DNA of 64,000 nucleotides from Streblospio benedicti. Its lineage: Eukaryota; Annelida; Polychaeta; Spionida; Spionidae. The stretch is taken from the NCBI GenBank assembly GCA_019095985.1, contig CM032666.1:53675115-53739114 (forward strand), in the 5' to 3' direction. Below the pieces are notes generated by a model, which ran no database searches, had not been told where the DNA came from, and was given only the letters and a program-made list of their open reading frames with translations. Below are positions 23,609 to 35,536 of this stretch, piece by piece. Position numbers and translations under genes: made by a program. Each line of letters begins with the position of its first letter. Position 1 is the stretch's first letter.

Positions 23609-23799
23609 GGATTATCCCCAAATGAAAGACAGATCTGTCGAGGGATTAGGCTAGGGAAAAAAAATCTGCATATATTGTAGGGATCCCTTTTGGGGGGATT
23701 ATCCCGCGGCTTTTGGGAGAGGATTATGGCTAGCCGAAGCTGTAGAAGCGAAAGCTGATTAGAGTCCATTATGCTGATGCACACACAGGCGCCGGATTA
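23609..23799. promoter_or_regulatory. Cluster of five GGATTA homeodomain sites
   Basis: GGATTA at 23609-23614, 23643-23648, 23696-23701, 23721-23726 and 23794-23799, three of them within TATCCC or TAGGC contexts, in a GC-richer patch. K50 homeodomain proteins bind this word. An enhancer role is inferred; a decayed repeat is the alternative. Confidence 0.3.
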
Positions 23800-25706
23800 C
23801 GGATAGAAAAAAGGCAGACGACAAAGTTTTCAAGGTTTCTTTGGCCTTGTCCATGGTGATGGTAGTTGTTTGCTTGGGGATCAGCTGGTAAAAAAGTTTG
23901 CGGCTAACACTAACTTTTACAATTTATGCCCTCAGTTTATAATAATTAATGATTATGTCATAGAGAATTTTAATGCAAATTGGCACGTATATTATTATAC
24001 AGTAGAACCCTTTTAAAAAACTGTTCTCAAAGTGATAAATAATGTAAAGTTTATTATTTTGAGTGGAAATTGATATTTTCTAAAATTTCCCATGACTTTG
24101 ACTTGCCAGAATCCAAGGAAAAAGGTTTGAACTGTCGGAGCTTATACAACAATGCTAAAAGTTAACAATCAGAAAGCGTTTGCATAAAAATCATGTCCAT
24201 TATTCAAAATCAAGTACCATCCTACTCATGTATATTGGTTTTTGTTGTAGAATTTTCAAGTTTCAAGTTTGTGAAATGTACCTGGGAACACATTACTAAT
24301 CTAACAAAGAACGATCATGGCGTACGGGTGGGGGTGGGGGGCCAAGAACGTCATCATTTGATTAACACTATTAATTCTTTGAAGAATGTCTTTAGCTTTT
24401 CTTCCATTCATATGACATTAGAAAAATGACTTAGGAATTTGAGGTAAGAATCCACTTGTGGTGACAGTGAAGCCGATGCAGCTATAATTATGCCCGGTGT
24501 AGCATATGTGAATACGTCGTGTCATCTTCACTGGCACTTCTTTTCACCCTATTTTATCCCATATCCCAGCTTAACATGTGCTTGACAGCGTGGCTTGATT
24601 AATTATCACACCAAACAATTATCATCACACATTTTTTCGATTTAAAAATTGGCAACATGGTTAGGTAATGAACAAATTTAGCTTGCGAATTTACAACTTG
24701 TTTACTCTCATTGCACTCAGAAGAGTATATGTACTCTTAATGTATTTTTATGTTTTTACATACAGATGTATGTGTACTTTCTTATAAGAACAACTAATTA
24801 TTCTATACAAGTCCTTGGATTTTTAGTCACAAGTAATAATGTAAGTAATGTACAATTAATTGAATGTACGTCACAGGTTGACAGTTTAAAATTTAGATTT
24901 TCTATGAAGTTAACTTTGGAATTCTAGCATATCATTTGTTCAAGATTGATCATCAATTACTCATATAAGTCGTGTTTTTATATAATTCATTTTCAATGCA
25001 AAATTCCTTCACTGACATGCATAACAAATTCACATTAAAGGTAAACAAATTTTTGTCATAGATTAATAATTCTGTGGAGAGGTGTTCTATGAACATATGC
25101 TGGGAAATCTTGCACCTTTCATTTGTTCAAGAGGCCATCAACATTAAGTACAATTTCAAAAACAAAGAATATTCTTTGAAGAGATTAATTTGATATACAT
25201 ACAATGTACCAATGCACAACAACAGGCTAGTTGCCACGGATTCAGGTGGATGTGGTTGGTTTGGGGATATTCTATGGGCAAATTAAAATCTGTGCAAAAT
25301 ATGCACAGCAGCTTTAGTATTTGTTTCTAATAAATTTGGACAAAATAGGTGCCCCTGCCTTACCCCTAAATGGTCACTGCTCCAACCGAACACGTAACCG
25401 CTCTAGGCAGAATTGCAAAGGCAATGACCAGTATATGTTACAAAAACATGTGTATTGATTTTATATTGTGTTATCAAGTCTACTATGATTATATATAAAT
25501 TACTGTTACACCTCGATCTACAAAATTACATATGCCTTTGATTAGAGCTTTACGTCAAAAGTTTCTGTGAAAATGGCTGTGCTCTGAAGAATTCCTATAT
25601 GTCTCAGGGAAGCTCCGAAGAACAACAATTAAAAATAATTGAAATGACGAAGTTTGAGTTCGTATGAAGCACCAGAGAGCAATAAACCTCATGATTCAAA
25701 GATACA
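23800..25706. other. No gene seen; MITE fragment
   Basis: A left-end pogo fragment (TACAGTAGAACCC) at 23999-24060. Otherwise AT-rich with no supported exon up to the gap. Confidence 0.45.
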
Positions 25707-25806
25707 NNNNNNNNNNNNNNNNNNNNNNNNNNNNNNNNNNNNNNNNNNNNNNNNNNNNNNNNNNNNNNNNNNNNNNNNNNNNNNNNNNNNNNNNNNNNNN
25801 NNNNNN
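25707..25806. other. Assembly gap (100 N)
   Basis: 100 N. It truncates the zinc-ribbon exon immediately to its right. Confidence 0.99.
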
Positions 25807-25900
25807 AGTAAAGACCACAAAAGGCACATTTAGCAGTCTCGTTAAGACTAGGATTCTTGCAAAATTTCAGGATACGTTTGCAACTTTGGCAAAAATCCAT
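25807..25900 (-). CDS. RNA polymerase I subunit RPA12 (POLR1H)-like, first exon, cut by gap
   Basis: From ATG at 25898-25900 the peptide begins MDFCQSCKRILKFCKN, then ETAKCAFCGLY, and runs into the gap after 31 residues. Two CxxC knuckles 17 residues apart followed by G match the N-terminal zinc ribbon of RPA12 (human: LDFCSDCGSVLP ... CIRCGF). RPA12 is a small Pol I subunit needed for RNA cleavage and termination in the nucleolus. The start sits in a good context (AAGATGG), and an ETS-type housekeeping promoter word lies about 80 bases upstream. The C-terminal TFIIS-like ribbon was not found left of the gap. RPB9, whose ribbon starts FCQECNN, is the main alternative. TGTG|GTCTTT could be a donor, so the last residues may be intronic. 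Confidence 0.45.
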
Positions 25901-25978
25901 CTTGCTTTGAATTGAAGTCTTTACCGGTGCGAAGTCGATTTCAAACTGAGCATTGAAGAGCACTGAATTATAATGTAT

Positions 25979-25986
25979 CTTCCGGC
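25979..25986 (-). promoter_or_regulatory. ETS-type core promoter site
   Basis: The minus strand reads GCCGGAAG, the ETS/GABPA word common close to start sites of animal housekeeping genes. It lies ~80 bp upstream of the zinc-ribbon ATG. Role inferred from position. Confidence 0.35.
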
Positions 25987-26041
25987 TGTGCGTCCGGGTA
26001 GCCTTGCATACGCTTGGTTTTGATTTGTCAATAACAATCAA

Positions 26042-26351
26042 GTGAGGATGGACGAGGATGTTTTGTCCTGATCCAGGGTCAATAATACAAGTAGACCACT
26101 GGGGTAATTATCAGAAGGGGGGCATATATAATTTTATTGAAATAAAGATAGTTTGTGACTAAGATTTGGATTCTCCCCATAACACATGAACTCGGATAAA
26201 AAAAATTCTAGTTGGACATACTTGTACAAGACAATGATTAAATATACCCCCCCCAAACACACACACACAGAGACACGCACAGACAAACGAGAGAAATACG
26301 CAGGGGGGGGTGTCAGGCAGAAATTGGGGGGGGGGTCCTATCTATTCTATA
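26042..26351. other. Low-complexity upstream region
   Basis: Contains CA-repeat and G-run tracts at 26255-26335. No gene. Confidence 0.5.
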
Positions 26352-26777
26352 TCTATAATTCTGTATCTCTACCTGTATAAGTACACTGCTAAAAGTCCAT
26401 GAGTCACTTGGCAGCTTGGCAAAGCGTCATTCCAAAATTCATCTGTATGTCAAGACAGTGTATGTGTGGTATTTCATATAATATGTTGTTTTTTTTGTTT
26501 TTTTCAATGACTCCTTATAAAATTCAATACCTTTTTCACGATCTTGAAAAATAGTGATTTCAATGACTTTCACTTGAACATAATTTTTATTTCTCAATTA
26601 CTGGAGGGGTCGGACTTTCATTTTGTAATATATTGGGGGTACGGATGACCCCCCTGCTCTAATGATTTTCCAAACATGCCCCACCCCCACCCCCATCATC
26701 CAGCAAATTTTAAATGATAGGGGGGTGTCTGCTATGAAATAGGCTAACATCACTGTTTGCTGGGACACTGTTAAAAC
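26352..26777. repeat. Tandem duplication, unit 1 (~430 bp)
   Basis: Runs from ATCTATAATTCTGTATC to GCTGGGACACTGTTAAAAC. It is directly followed by a second copy at 26778-27217 with many small indels and homopolymer-length changes. Confidence 0.75.
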
Positions 26778-27217
26778 ATCTATAATTCTGTATCTCTACC
26801 TGTATAAGTACACTATTAAAAGTCCATGAGTCACTTTGTTATACAAAGTCCGTCATAAAAAATTCATCTGTATGTCAAAAGTGTATTGTGGTATTTCATA
26901 CATATGGCTTTAAAAGTTTTTTTCAATGACTCCTTATAAAATTCAATACCTTTTTCACGATCTTGAAAAATAGTGATTTCAATGACTTTCACTTGAACAG
27001 ATTGGGAAGGGGTCTTTTTTTTTCATTTCAATTACTGGAGATATCGGACTTTCATTTTTTGTAATATATTGGGAAACGGATGATGCCGTCTCCGGATTTT
27101 CCAAACATAAAAAACCCCCCACCCCCATCATCCAGCCAAATTTAAATGAGATGAGGGCCCTAACTGCTATGATTATGCTAATGATAGGCTAACATCATAC
27201 TGTTTGCTGGGACACTA
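26778..27217. repeat. Tandem duplication, unit 2
   Basis: Same start words as unit 1, ending GCTGGGACACTATTGTC. Indel-rich divergence suggests an unmerged haplotype or noisy collapse rather than an old duplication. Confidence 0.75.
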
Positions 27218-27984
27218 TTGTCAATAAAATGGTTGTTATACACAGTCCTTATAAAGTCCTTCCTAAAGTCCTTCCTGGATCAAAGTGCATTCTGCTGCTT
27301 CTGTACACTGGCTGTAAAGGTTTTCACCCGTCTGTGTATCATGTCATGGACCGTGCAAAGTTGTCTTGATGTAGAGGTGGTCTCTTTATAGAAGTGGTCT
27401 TGGTTATTTCATTTCAATATCAAAGATATCTAATGCGCAGACGAACCTAAAATCTAACCCACGTCCCGGGACCACACACATAAAAAGAACACATCTATAG
27501 GGAGGCCACATTTATAATGAGATGAGATCACGGGGGATTTTATCTCATTAAGACCATATTTCGATCTCCCTATCTACATCTATATGTATAAAGGAAAAAG
27601 GGATTTTTCCGTCACAAAATGCTTTTTAACCAGAAGACGTACACACCCCAAATATGTATGCGCAATCAGAACAACTCTCTCAAGAAAGCAATAAACATAC
27701 ACACAGTGAGGAAAAAACAAATAATTTTGGCGAACATATGGAATATTAACATGTTCGTAAGTTCTGATATTATTTGTACAGAAAAATGTTTGTCAAACTA
27801 AATTCAAATTCACTCTGACCCAATATGCATCAGCAGGTTGTAAAACGATTGTGGCTTAATAAGGAGGCATTATATTGCCTTTTTAGCTCCCCAGTTTCAC
27901 AGAATTAGTTAACTTGATGACGAAGTCATTCTACCACAAATGCTTCAACCGTATTTGTTCGTCTGATCAATAAAGTTGTCTAAA
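27218..27984. other. No gene; MITE fragment
   Basis: A GTGGTCTC fragment at 27353-27400. Nothing else recognised. Confidence 0.45.
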
Positions 27985-28270
27985 AAAACGTTAAAGCCCC
28001 CACCCCCACCCCAAACCTCACACAGCAATGCACTGTTTGCAATATTTGAGCGCTCTGCTCACTCGGAGGGGGGTTAAACAGTGTGGCTTGAAGTAGGGGC
28101 CAGTTGCAAAAACCATTAAAGGGGGGGAGAGATTCAGACGATGTGGGTGGGTTGCAAAAATGCGTTATAAAGCCCCCACCCTCACCCATCAATGCATAAG
28201 TACTGCTCGCAATATGTGAGCGCTCAGCCCACTCAAGGGGTGGGGGTGGGGGCTGGTATGCATAGGGGGG
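27985..28270. repeat. C/G-run rich local duplication (~180-bp unit)
   Basis: AAAGCCCCCACC ... TTTGAGCGCTCTGCTCACTC is followed by a diverged second unit AAAGCCCCCACCCTC ... GTGAGCGCTCAGCCCACTC. G-runs end both units. Confidence 0.5.
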
Positions 28271-28796
28271 GGGCACCAGTATCTGAATTCACATATTTAT
28301 CAAATCGTTAAAATGCTTATACAGAATGAACACATCATAGTAAAACTTTACAAAAAAATCACAATTGAAAACTATCAATATCGTATATTTGAAGATATGT
28401 AATATGTTTAACACAAAAAAACCTTATTATATTATCAACTTTTATATCAATGGATCATCGGATTCATTGAACATGTATATATGAAGAAATATATAGTACT
28501 ACTTCATTTCAAAACATCCTCTAGTAATGGACAATAGTGGCCGTTCTAATGATTCGTGCCAGTAAATTTCCGTTAAGAATGAACAAGGGCGCACTGTTCC
28601 TCGCTTCCTCAGCGGCGGCGGCCGAGCGTCTAATAAACCCATTAGTGAAATACAGGTCACCACAACAGCCCGGCAACGCGTGAGAAATAGAGCAGGCAGA
28701 TTTTCTAAGTGAATTTAGATAGAAATTTGTTTTTCTTCAAAACATATTTCTAGTACAAACCTTCAATTTTGTCAACACATCAAGGAAATACCATAC

Positions 28797-28966
28797 ATAG
28801 TAGAACCTCTCTATTTGGGACCAGTGTCAGGTGGTCTCAATAGAGAGGTGGTATTGATACAGAGGTTCATTTTTGTAGCTTTATGAAAGTTTGGGGCCGT
28901 GAAAAGTGCTCTTATTATAGAGGTGATCTCAATATAGGGGTGGTCTTAATTGGAGGTTCCACTGTA
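28797..28966 (+). mobile_element. GTGGTCTC MITE
   Basis: ATAGTAGAACCTCTCTATTT at the left, internal GTAGCTTTATGAAAGTTTGG, and TTGGAGGTTCCACTGTA at the right. Confidence 0.7.
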
Positions 28967-29189
28967 ATTCCATAGTAACAAAGATTTGAAGACTGAATCA
29001 AATACAAACAAAATAATTAATATTAGCAAGGGGATTTCTAACTTCATATGATTAATCAATATACATAATTTGATTTAAATGATTTGCAAGGGAAAACACT
29101 GCTTTCAGCAGTACACATTTAGATTCTTGATTGATCCAAAACATCAAAACAATTTGATACGTGACCATCGCCGGGCGGCAGCAGATATC

Positions 29190-29205
29190 AGGTCATGTGA
29201 GGTCA
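29190..29205 (+). promoter_or_regulatory. Perfect DR4 nuclear-receptor element
   Basis: AGGTCA-TGTG-AGGTCA: two consensus half-sites with a 4-base spacer, the arrangement preferred by RXR heterodimers such as TR and LXR. It sits within a GC-richer island. Confidence 0.4.
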
Positions 29206-32200
29206 ACATCAACTTACAGGGCTATACTATAGATGTATATGCCATTGTCACTGATTTAATAGGGTTCGATTACATGATTGCCGTCTCCTTTCAACTAGAT
29301 ATTTAGTTCTATCAATGAGTATAATACAATTCTCATTCGCATTTATAAGAACATATAGTTATAATGCACTACATATGTGGTTACATTTTTGAAATGTTAC
29401 ATTTTGTATTTTTACAGTGGGACTATAGTTATAGCTTTATACTACACTAAATACAGAATGTTACATTAATATTTGATTGATCCAAAATGAATCACATGAT
29501 ACAAATAATTGCCTGTTAGCTACACGTAATTGCTTAATTTTCGCTTCCTCACAAGATTTCTGCCTATGGCAATTTTTGGTGGAAGAGAACATCAATATTG
29601 CATGAATATATCTTTTTATGATAACTTTTATTTCAAATGATAAAATATATCAATTTATCTTTTAATTGAATGACATTCTTCACGGCCCAGTCATTCGGTA
29701 ATCTGAGGTCAATATAGGTGGCGTGTTCACAATTTGCCGCGCGGTGCGCTGATAACCAATCACAGCCAAGCAGCTGTCGCCCCGAAATCTGGATAAGTTA
29801 ATTACAACATTTGGCGCCGTGCGATGTCCTTGGTTCATTTTGAGAGCATAGATGGACGGGAAAACACCTCGATATTTGCGATTGTGATTTGATACAAGAT
29901 TTGTATGAAAGAACATTTTTGCTAGAATGATTCTTTCATTGGTGCATGTGTGTATATTGTTGGCATACTATTGTAAATTACGTGTAGATGCGTGCAGCAA
30001 TTACAGTTTTTCAACTGACATACTGCAACCAATAGCCTACTTCACTTATGCGATGATAAAGGCTTCAACAGTGCCTGATATCAAGGCAACCTTCTTGTCA
30101 CATATTAGTGCAGCATTTTCAGTTTTCTTAACTGAAAAACTATTGTCAATAACACACAGGACTTATGCAATGCAATACGTAATGAATTCGCGTAAACAAT
30201 GCCAAAATGTGTTATCATGATTTTTTTCTCACTATGAAATTTTTCTCAAAAACTGCAGCCGCAGTGGTTGAAAAAAACTAATGCCTTAACGCATGGGGCA
30301 ATGTGACTGAATTAACGCCCGCCCACAAATATGATTGACAGCGAGACAAGTGTCGTGAGCATGTGATGATCACCTATTAGACGGATCAAAGCAGGTTGGT
30401 TTAACATGTGCGGTATAATGTACACAAATAAATTAGACCGCACATAAAACAGCAGCCAGCACAGCGGGGCTGGCGCGGGGGCGAATTTCGCACTGGTCAA
30501 TTTTCACCAGGGACAAAAAGCCTATGTAGCTATACACATATGTTATATACAGTAATATATATATATAGTATAGACGACAGTGAGCAAAGATACAATCAGT
30601 ATGGAAATAGTTATGCTTATGGGAGAAATTGCGCAATACATTTTGAACGCATATCTCAATAAAAACTTAAGACTTCAGCAATCTCACTTACATTACATCA
30701 CAGATAATATATTTTCCTTTGTTCGATAGTAAAATATACTAAAAAAACTATCACATTTAGTATATTTAATTGTTAAAACAGTGAAATCTTTTGCATTACC
30801 ATAAAAAAAAGTCTACTGACAATATCAGCAGGCTTATTTACAGGTAAAAACACCACACATATATATTGGATCATATCTCTCTTATACATTGTCGTATTAA
30901 TATATAATTTTGATGGAAATAATCTGCAGTAAGATGCAATTCCATTCATATATATAAGTCTATGTAATTGTTTTAACTAAATAGTTTAATTTGACCATTA
31001 ATCACATCGCCGCCACGCCTAACGCACAGCGTCGGCGCTTGCTGTCAAATGTATTGCCTATTACTCGATTTTGTCCAAATGGAACTCGTTGCTATATATT
31101 TTATTATTCATTATGATGAAAATAAGAAATGAGTCAGTCTTCAGAATGTGTACTGTTAATATGAAAACGTTCGGATGAAAATCATATGAGCTACTAAAGG
31201 ATTATTGTTCCATGTTTACCCGAATCTACTGACTAGACTCACGCCATTTTCTGGTCTGACGAAAACATGTTGGTTAGCATGATCCAGTGATGGCTACATT
31301 CGCGTTAAGTACCCATTTAAATAACGCCTCGCTGAAGAACTTCCGGCGCTATACGAGCGTAATCCAGAAACAAGCCCACACGAACACTGTGGAATTTGCG
31401 CCATATATATTCATATTGTTATTGGTGTGTGTTGCTAAAGATCACTAATAAAATGGGGTAAAGTGTAGTTTATGAAATTTAAATTGTGATCATTGGTAAA
31501 ATGACTTTAAAGCCAAGAGCACATGTGTTACAGAATTGTTATATTTAATAATCACAGTTCACTTTAAAGTCTAGTAATTACTTTACAGTTAAAAAATGAT
31601 ATAATGCTGCAATGACTTGTATTTGATAAATACTAAAGACATGTTTTCCATATATATTCCATCCAAAATTCGCAAACAAATCGCAAATTAAAAACCCTTT
31701 TTTGAGAATCATAGTTTACGTCAAGTTATAACAATGGTAAAAGGTCTATTCAACCAAGCAACTGATTCCAGTACAAGTAAATATTGCGTTACCTTTCAAG
31801 AGTGACTTTTTGCAAACAGTACACAGTCTGACTTAAAAAGCTTACATATATGTGCTCCCCTTCCCCATTGAGTTCCCGTGTATTTCAAACTTTAATTAAT
31901 TTCAACCTTTAGCTTTTATAATGACTTTATCATGCTGGACATATTGGTGGAGACAGTATTTGTGTGTGTTTGTCTCTGAGCATTGCTAGTGTTTGCTTCC
32001 TTCCTTATGCCTCCCCGCTTAGGACCATCATGGGACTCAAGTGTGAAAGTAAATTTCTGGTCAAAAAATGATTTAAAAAAATCATAGAGTTACATTTTAT
32101 ATCACATAACATAGAAAACGAATAATAAGATGATTCCCTTATCTGTATTGAAGCATTTCCGTTAATAAAAAGCACACCATCAGATAGTCTAAACATATAA

Positions 32201-32519
32201 AAGTTTTGCTGATCACTACACAAAAAATATCATAGAATATTAATAAAAAAATCTCACGTGGTCAAAGGTCTTAATATGTATAGTACGTAGCATATATGTA
32301 AAATCGTTATGTTTAATTACACTAAAATAAAATTGGGAATAATTTCAAAAAAAAAAAAGAAAAAAAGAAAAAAAAAAGTTTTTTGTTTTTTGTCCTCTAT
32401 GCACTCTAGCCGTATATAACTGAATAGAACACAATGCAACCGGGGGTCCGATCACAGACCTTAACAAATGTCCAATAATAGTGGAGTCAATCAATGTTTC
32501 TAAGAATGTCAGTGTGTGT

Positions 32520-32689
32520 CTAATACTGGTACGACTGCTGGACCTGGAACATCTGCTCTTTCTGCTGTTTCTGTCTCTGTGCTGCGCTCCTCCTGTTGGC
32601 CTGAGCTGCCGCCAACAGCATCTGCGTGATTTCTCCTCAGACACAAACTCAGGGTTAATGATGAAGTCAGGGGTGGTACGGACGGTTGG
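32520..32689 (-). CDS. Unrecognised protein, terminal exon
   Basis: After a GTAGACAG acceptor the exon reads PTVRTTPDFIINPEFVSEE and then, after a one-base shift at an AAA run (GAGGAGAAATC), ITQMLLAAAQANRRSAAQR, QKQQKEQMFQVQQSYQY and TAG. The exon is 170 bases; one more A would make it 171 and keep frame, so I take this as a homopolymer error rather than a true mutation. The tail is alanine/glutamine-rich, basic and probably helical. The previous exon (33157-33232) ends in phase 0, as required. Together with six further exons up to 48063 this forms the C-terminal ~266 residues of one protein. No domain is recognised. Confidence 0.65.
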
Positions 32690-32908
32690 CTGTCTACAGA
32701 AAAAGACAAAAACACAAAGTGAACGATTGGTGTAGACCCAAGAGAACTGTAGGATATTTCCATGTTTTATCTTTTTTAGTTTTTAAGTGTTGTTTTTGTA
32801 AGTTTATATGGGAAAAAATTAAATGATGCAACACTCCCTTTTTTTCTTTGGAACACCTTGACAGCATTTATTATATTTTAATGTTCTACATGCAATTATC
32901 TTCACAAA

Positions 32909-33150
32909 AATGTTTAGAAAACATTTTAATCATCTTAAAAATTATCTTAAAAATTAGCTTAGAAAACATTATATACATATTTTCATGATATTGTTCAGAA
33001 AACATTCTAACTATCCTCAAAATAATGCTTAGATAACATTCCTATTATTTCACGATAATGTTCAGAAAACAAAAAGAAAGGATGCTACTTATATGCTAAC
33101 TAATGGTTACAAAACATCCTGATTATTGTCACACAAACGTTTAGAAACCA
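32909..33150. repeat. Diverged ~50-60 bp intronic minisatellite
   Basis: Words such as TTTAGAAAACATT and TTCAGAAAACATTCTAA recur about five times, spaced ~50-60 bp, between two coding exons. Confidence 0.5.
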
Positions 33151-33156
33151 AGCTAC

Positions 33157-33232
33157 CATGAACGTGCTGCCCTCGTGGGTGAAGCCTTTGGGAATGTGGT
33201 ACTGCAGCTTCTGGGACGGGGGCGCATTGTCA
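33157..33232 (-). CDS. Unrecognised protein, exon (second last)
   Basis: Acceptor TGTTCCAG, one base completing a codon, then DNAPPSQKLQYHIPKGFTHE and GSTFM, donor ATG|GTAGCT. 76 bases = 1 + 25 codons. Its first base joins the AT left by the exon at 33603-33742 to make an isoleucine codon. Codon use is GC-rich against AT-rich introns. Confidence 0.75.
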
Positions 33233-33602
33233 CTGGAACAGGAAACTCGAAGCATTACTAGTTACACTTGAGTACATGTTGCTGGTAGTTTTTACCCGTA
33301 TGCTCGTTTAAAAAGCCTCATTATAGCATAAATTTCTATGTTTGTTTTGGGCCTACCTGTGAAACTAGGGGCACCTCATTGATAAATCAATATCACAGTA
33401 ATGGGGGGATTTTGGCAGTTGGCGGTTAGGGACAGATTTTAACTAAATGTATTGTGACAGTTGATCATCAATGCAAAAGTTATTGCAGGAATCTCCCAAT
33501 CTTTCGCACTTTATGCTTGAGTCAAATACACCAGTTCACAAAGCAACATTGTTCATGACCAGAGAATGTTGTTCCCATTTGTACACCCACACACACACTT
33601 AC

Positions 33603-33742
33603 ATGGTGATCTTGCTGTGGTCTGCCCAGCCCTCACACGACCTCCACGCAGGCCGGCACGTCCGGATCCCAGCCGTCTTGGGCCTCTTGTCTGCGGCTCC
33701 AAGAGGTCGGGCCTTGGGCGGGGCTGCAGACTTGGGCCGGTA
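33603..33742 (-). CDS. Unrecognised protein, exon (third last)
   Basis: Acceptor TTGTTTCAG, then YRPKSAAPPKARPLGAADKR, PKTAGIRTCRPAWRSCEGW and ADHSKIT, donor CCAT|GTAAGT. 140 bases = 46 codons + 2. Proline-, lysine- and arginine-rich, likely disordered or basic linker. Confidence 0.75.
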
Positions 33743-33928
33743 CTGAAACAAATGCTCATTTTGTAAACAACGTGTCCCCTGGATCACATTTTCATAGTTA
33801 TTCAGCTTCGAGAGTGTCAAAAACGTCTGACCCCAGCATTACTTGCACTTATTATTGTGGTTTGAATCTCAAGAATACTATGCATTGTTTTACTCATCTA
33901 GAACTTGAGTGGGTTATTTGGTACTCAC

Positions 33929-34026
33929 CAGGAACTTGAGTGGTTTGGACGGTTTCACCATCTTGGCGGCGGTGTTTATGCGCCCTCCGTTCATTGCTTG
34001 CAACAGGTTGAAGGCCACATCTCGCT
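33929..34026 (-). CDS. Unrecognised protein, exon (fourth last)
   Basis: Acceptor CTACATTCAG, two bases, then RDVAFNLLQAMNGGRINTAA and KMVKPSKPLKFL, donor CTG|GTGAGT. 98 bases = 2 + 32 codons. The preceding exon leaves one base (G), so the junction encodes E. A short amphipathic helix (VAFNLLQAM) precedes a basic stretch. Confidence 0.75.
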
Positions 34027-34482
34027 CTGAATGTAGAAGATTTTTTGTACTGTAAAAACTTAACTGAGTTACAAACATATGAGTTTCAAAGACATTTATG
34101 GGCCAGTAAGTTAACCAGGAAAACGCACAGAAATTTGTTGTTACAAAACAAGTACACTTCAAATTATAATTGTTATAGCTATCATGGAAGTATTTATTGC
34201 TTCCATTTGTCTGGCATAAGAGTGGATATTTGGGGAAAATACAATACAAATATTATGACAATACCAGTGTTGATCAACTGTCTATGTAACACTTGCATCT
34301 GTGGAACTGGGCTGTGAGGGTTTGTGTGGTTAGGGGCTAGAAATGTCCGTGAGTGAGTGTGGAGCATAATGACTGTCTTATGGGAGTGTATGGGGGTGGG
34401 GTGCATGAGTGGGGTGGGTGGGTGGGTGGGGTGAGGGTGGGTGTATGGTATGTGCTGGGGGTGGGGTGGGAGTCAGGCTCAC

Positions 34483-34543
34483 CGTAGTTTGGCTGGAGAG
34501 ACCCAGGCCTTAAGCGCTGGCATGTACTGAGGTCCACCGTCAG
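34483..34543 (-). CDS. Unrecognised protein, exon (fifth last)
   Basis: Reads LTVDLSTCQRLRPGSLQPNY, donor TACG|GTGAGC. The acceptor is uncertain: TTTGTGAG|CTG is used here because it fits phase 0, but the frame stays open ~26 codons further upstream (CVYICEL before it), so the exon may start earlier. Confidence 0.6.
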
Positions 34544-34924
34544 CTCACAAATATACACACAGCGCAGTGGTAAGTGAGGAGCAGCGCGGATGGCATGAGG
34601 CCAACACAGTCACATAATCTTGTAGTAAAGAGGCGCTTTCACATAAAATCACAAAGGAAACCCCATCTGATGTGTTGCTAAATATCTTACCCAAATTTCC
34701 ATGGAGCCATATTTTAGCACACAAGTGAAACCTCACTTATAAAATCATTTTTGTGATCATAGCATCTTTTGTTCAGATATCACTGAACTCCACAAATGCC
34801 ATGTTGATAGCAGAATGATTGTTCATGTGTCACCATCAAGCTTTTATTATTATAAAGACGGTCGGTCAGTTTACAAAATATACATAAACCTGGTCACTTA
34901 ATGCCTCATGAATAGTTTTTGCGG

Positions 34925-35030
34925 CAGAATAGTTATTAGGGGAGTTGGACGCGCGACTAGAAGGTCATGATTCATCTCTCGGTCTGTCTGATCTTGTTCA
35001 AGCTGGTGGGTGCTGAGCAAACATAAACAG
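34925..35030 (+). mobile_element. tRNA-derived SINE fragment, family 2
   Basis: TTAGGGGAGTTGGACGCGCG then GGTCATGATTC (weak B box) and GCTGGTGGGTGCTGAGC, the same motif order as the minus-strand fragment at 7605-7685. Confidence 0.4.
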
Positions 35031-35536
35031 GTTGCGCACTGCGCTACGGAAAGCTGCGTACCGGCAGTTGAGAAATATATAGTGTGGCAACGTAAAGTCG
35101 TTAGAGCACGGGAAACTTGTAAATTGCAACTTTGCTCTCTTTAGGCCTAAAAAACAGTCTGTGATTTCCCCGGAATTTCCCATTGAAATTTGAATATTTG
35201 ACGAAAATCAGGCAGAATAACAGACATTTTCAAGTATTGATTGGCAGTTCGATACCAATCTTGGTGTGTCAAATATATTTATGTCTATGTTTTAATCATT
35301 TGCATCTAGCAACACAATATATTCCTCGTGGGATGCCATGGACACATAACTGGCCATTATGCAATCATGTTGTATGGAGTACTGTTGGTGTTTTAAATGA
35401 CGCAAAATGAGGAACTATCCGGTAGTCAAAATAAAGCGACCAACACGAGAGACTGTTTTGAGACTTCACTGAGGTCAGTGCCACAAGTGGTCTTAATAGT
35501 GAGGTTCTCCCCTGTACTTCCATAGTTATTGCTTCA

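Larger units (their letters stand above)
28271..32519. other. Noncoding with GC-richer islands
   Basis: No exon supported. Short GC-richer patches in AT-rich DNA lie at about 28590-28690, 29160-29225, 29690-29870, 30300-30500, 31005-31060 and 31310-31410. These may be regulatory elements. An A-rich tract lies at 32348-32380. A MITE and a DR4 motif are listed separately. Confidence 0.4.
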
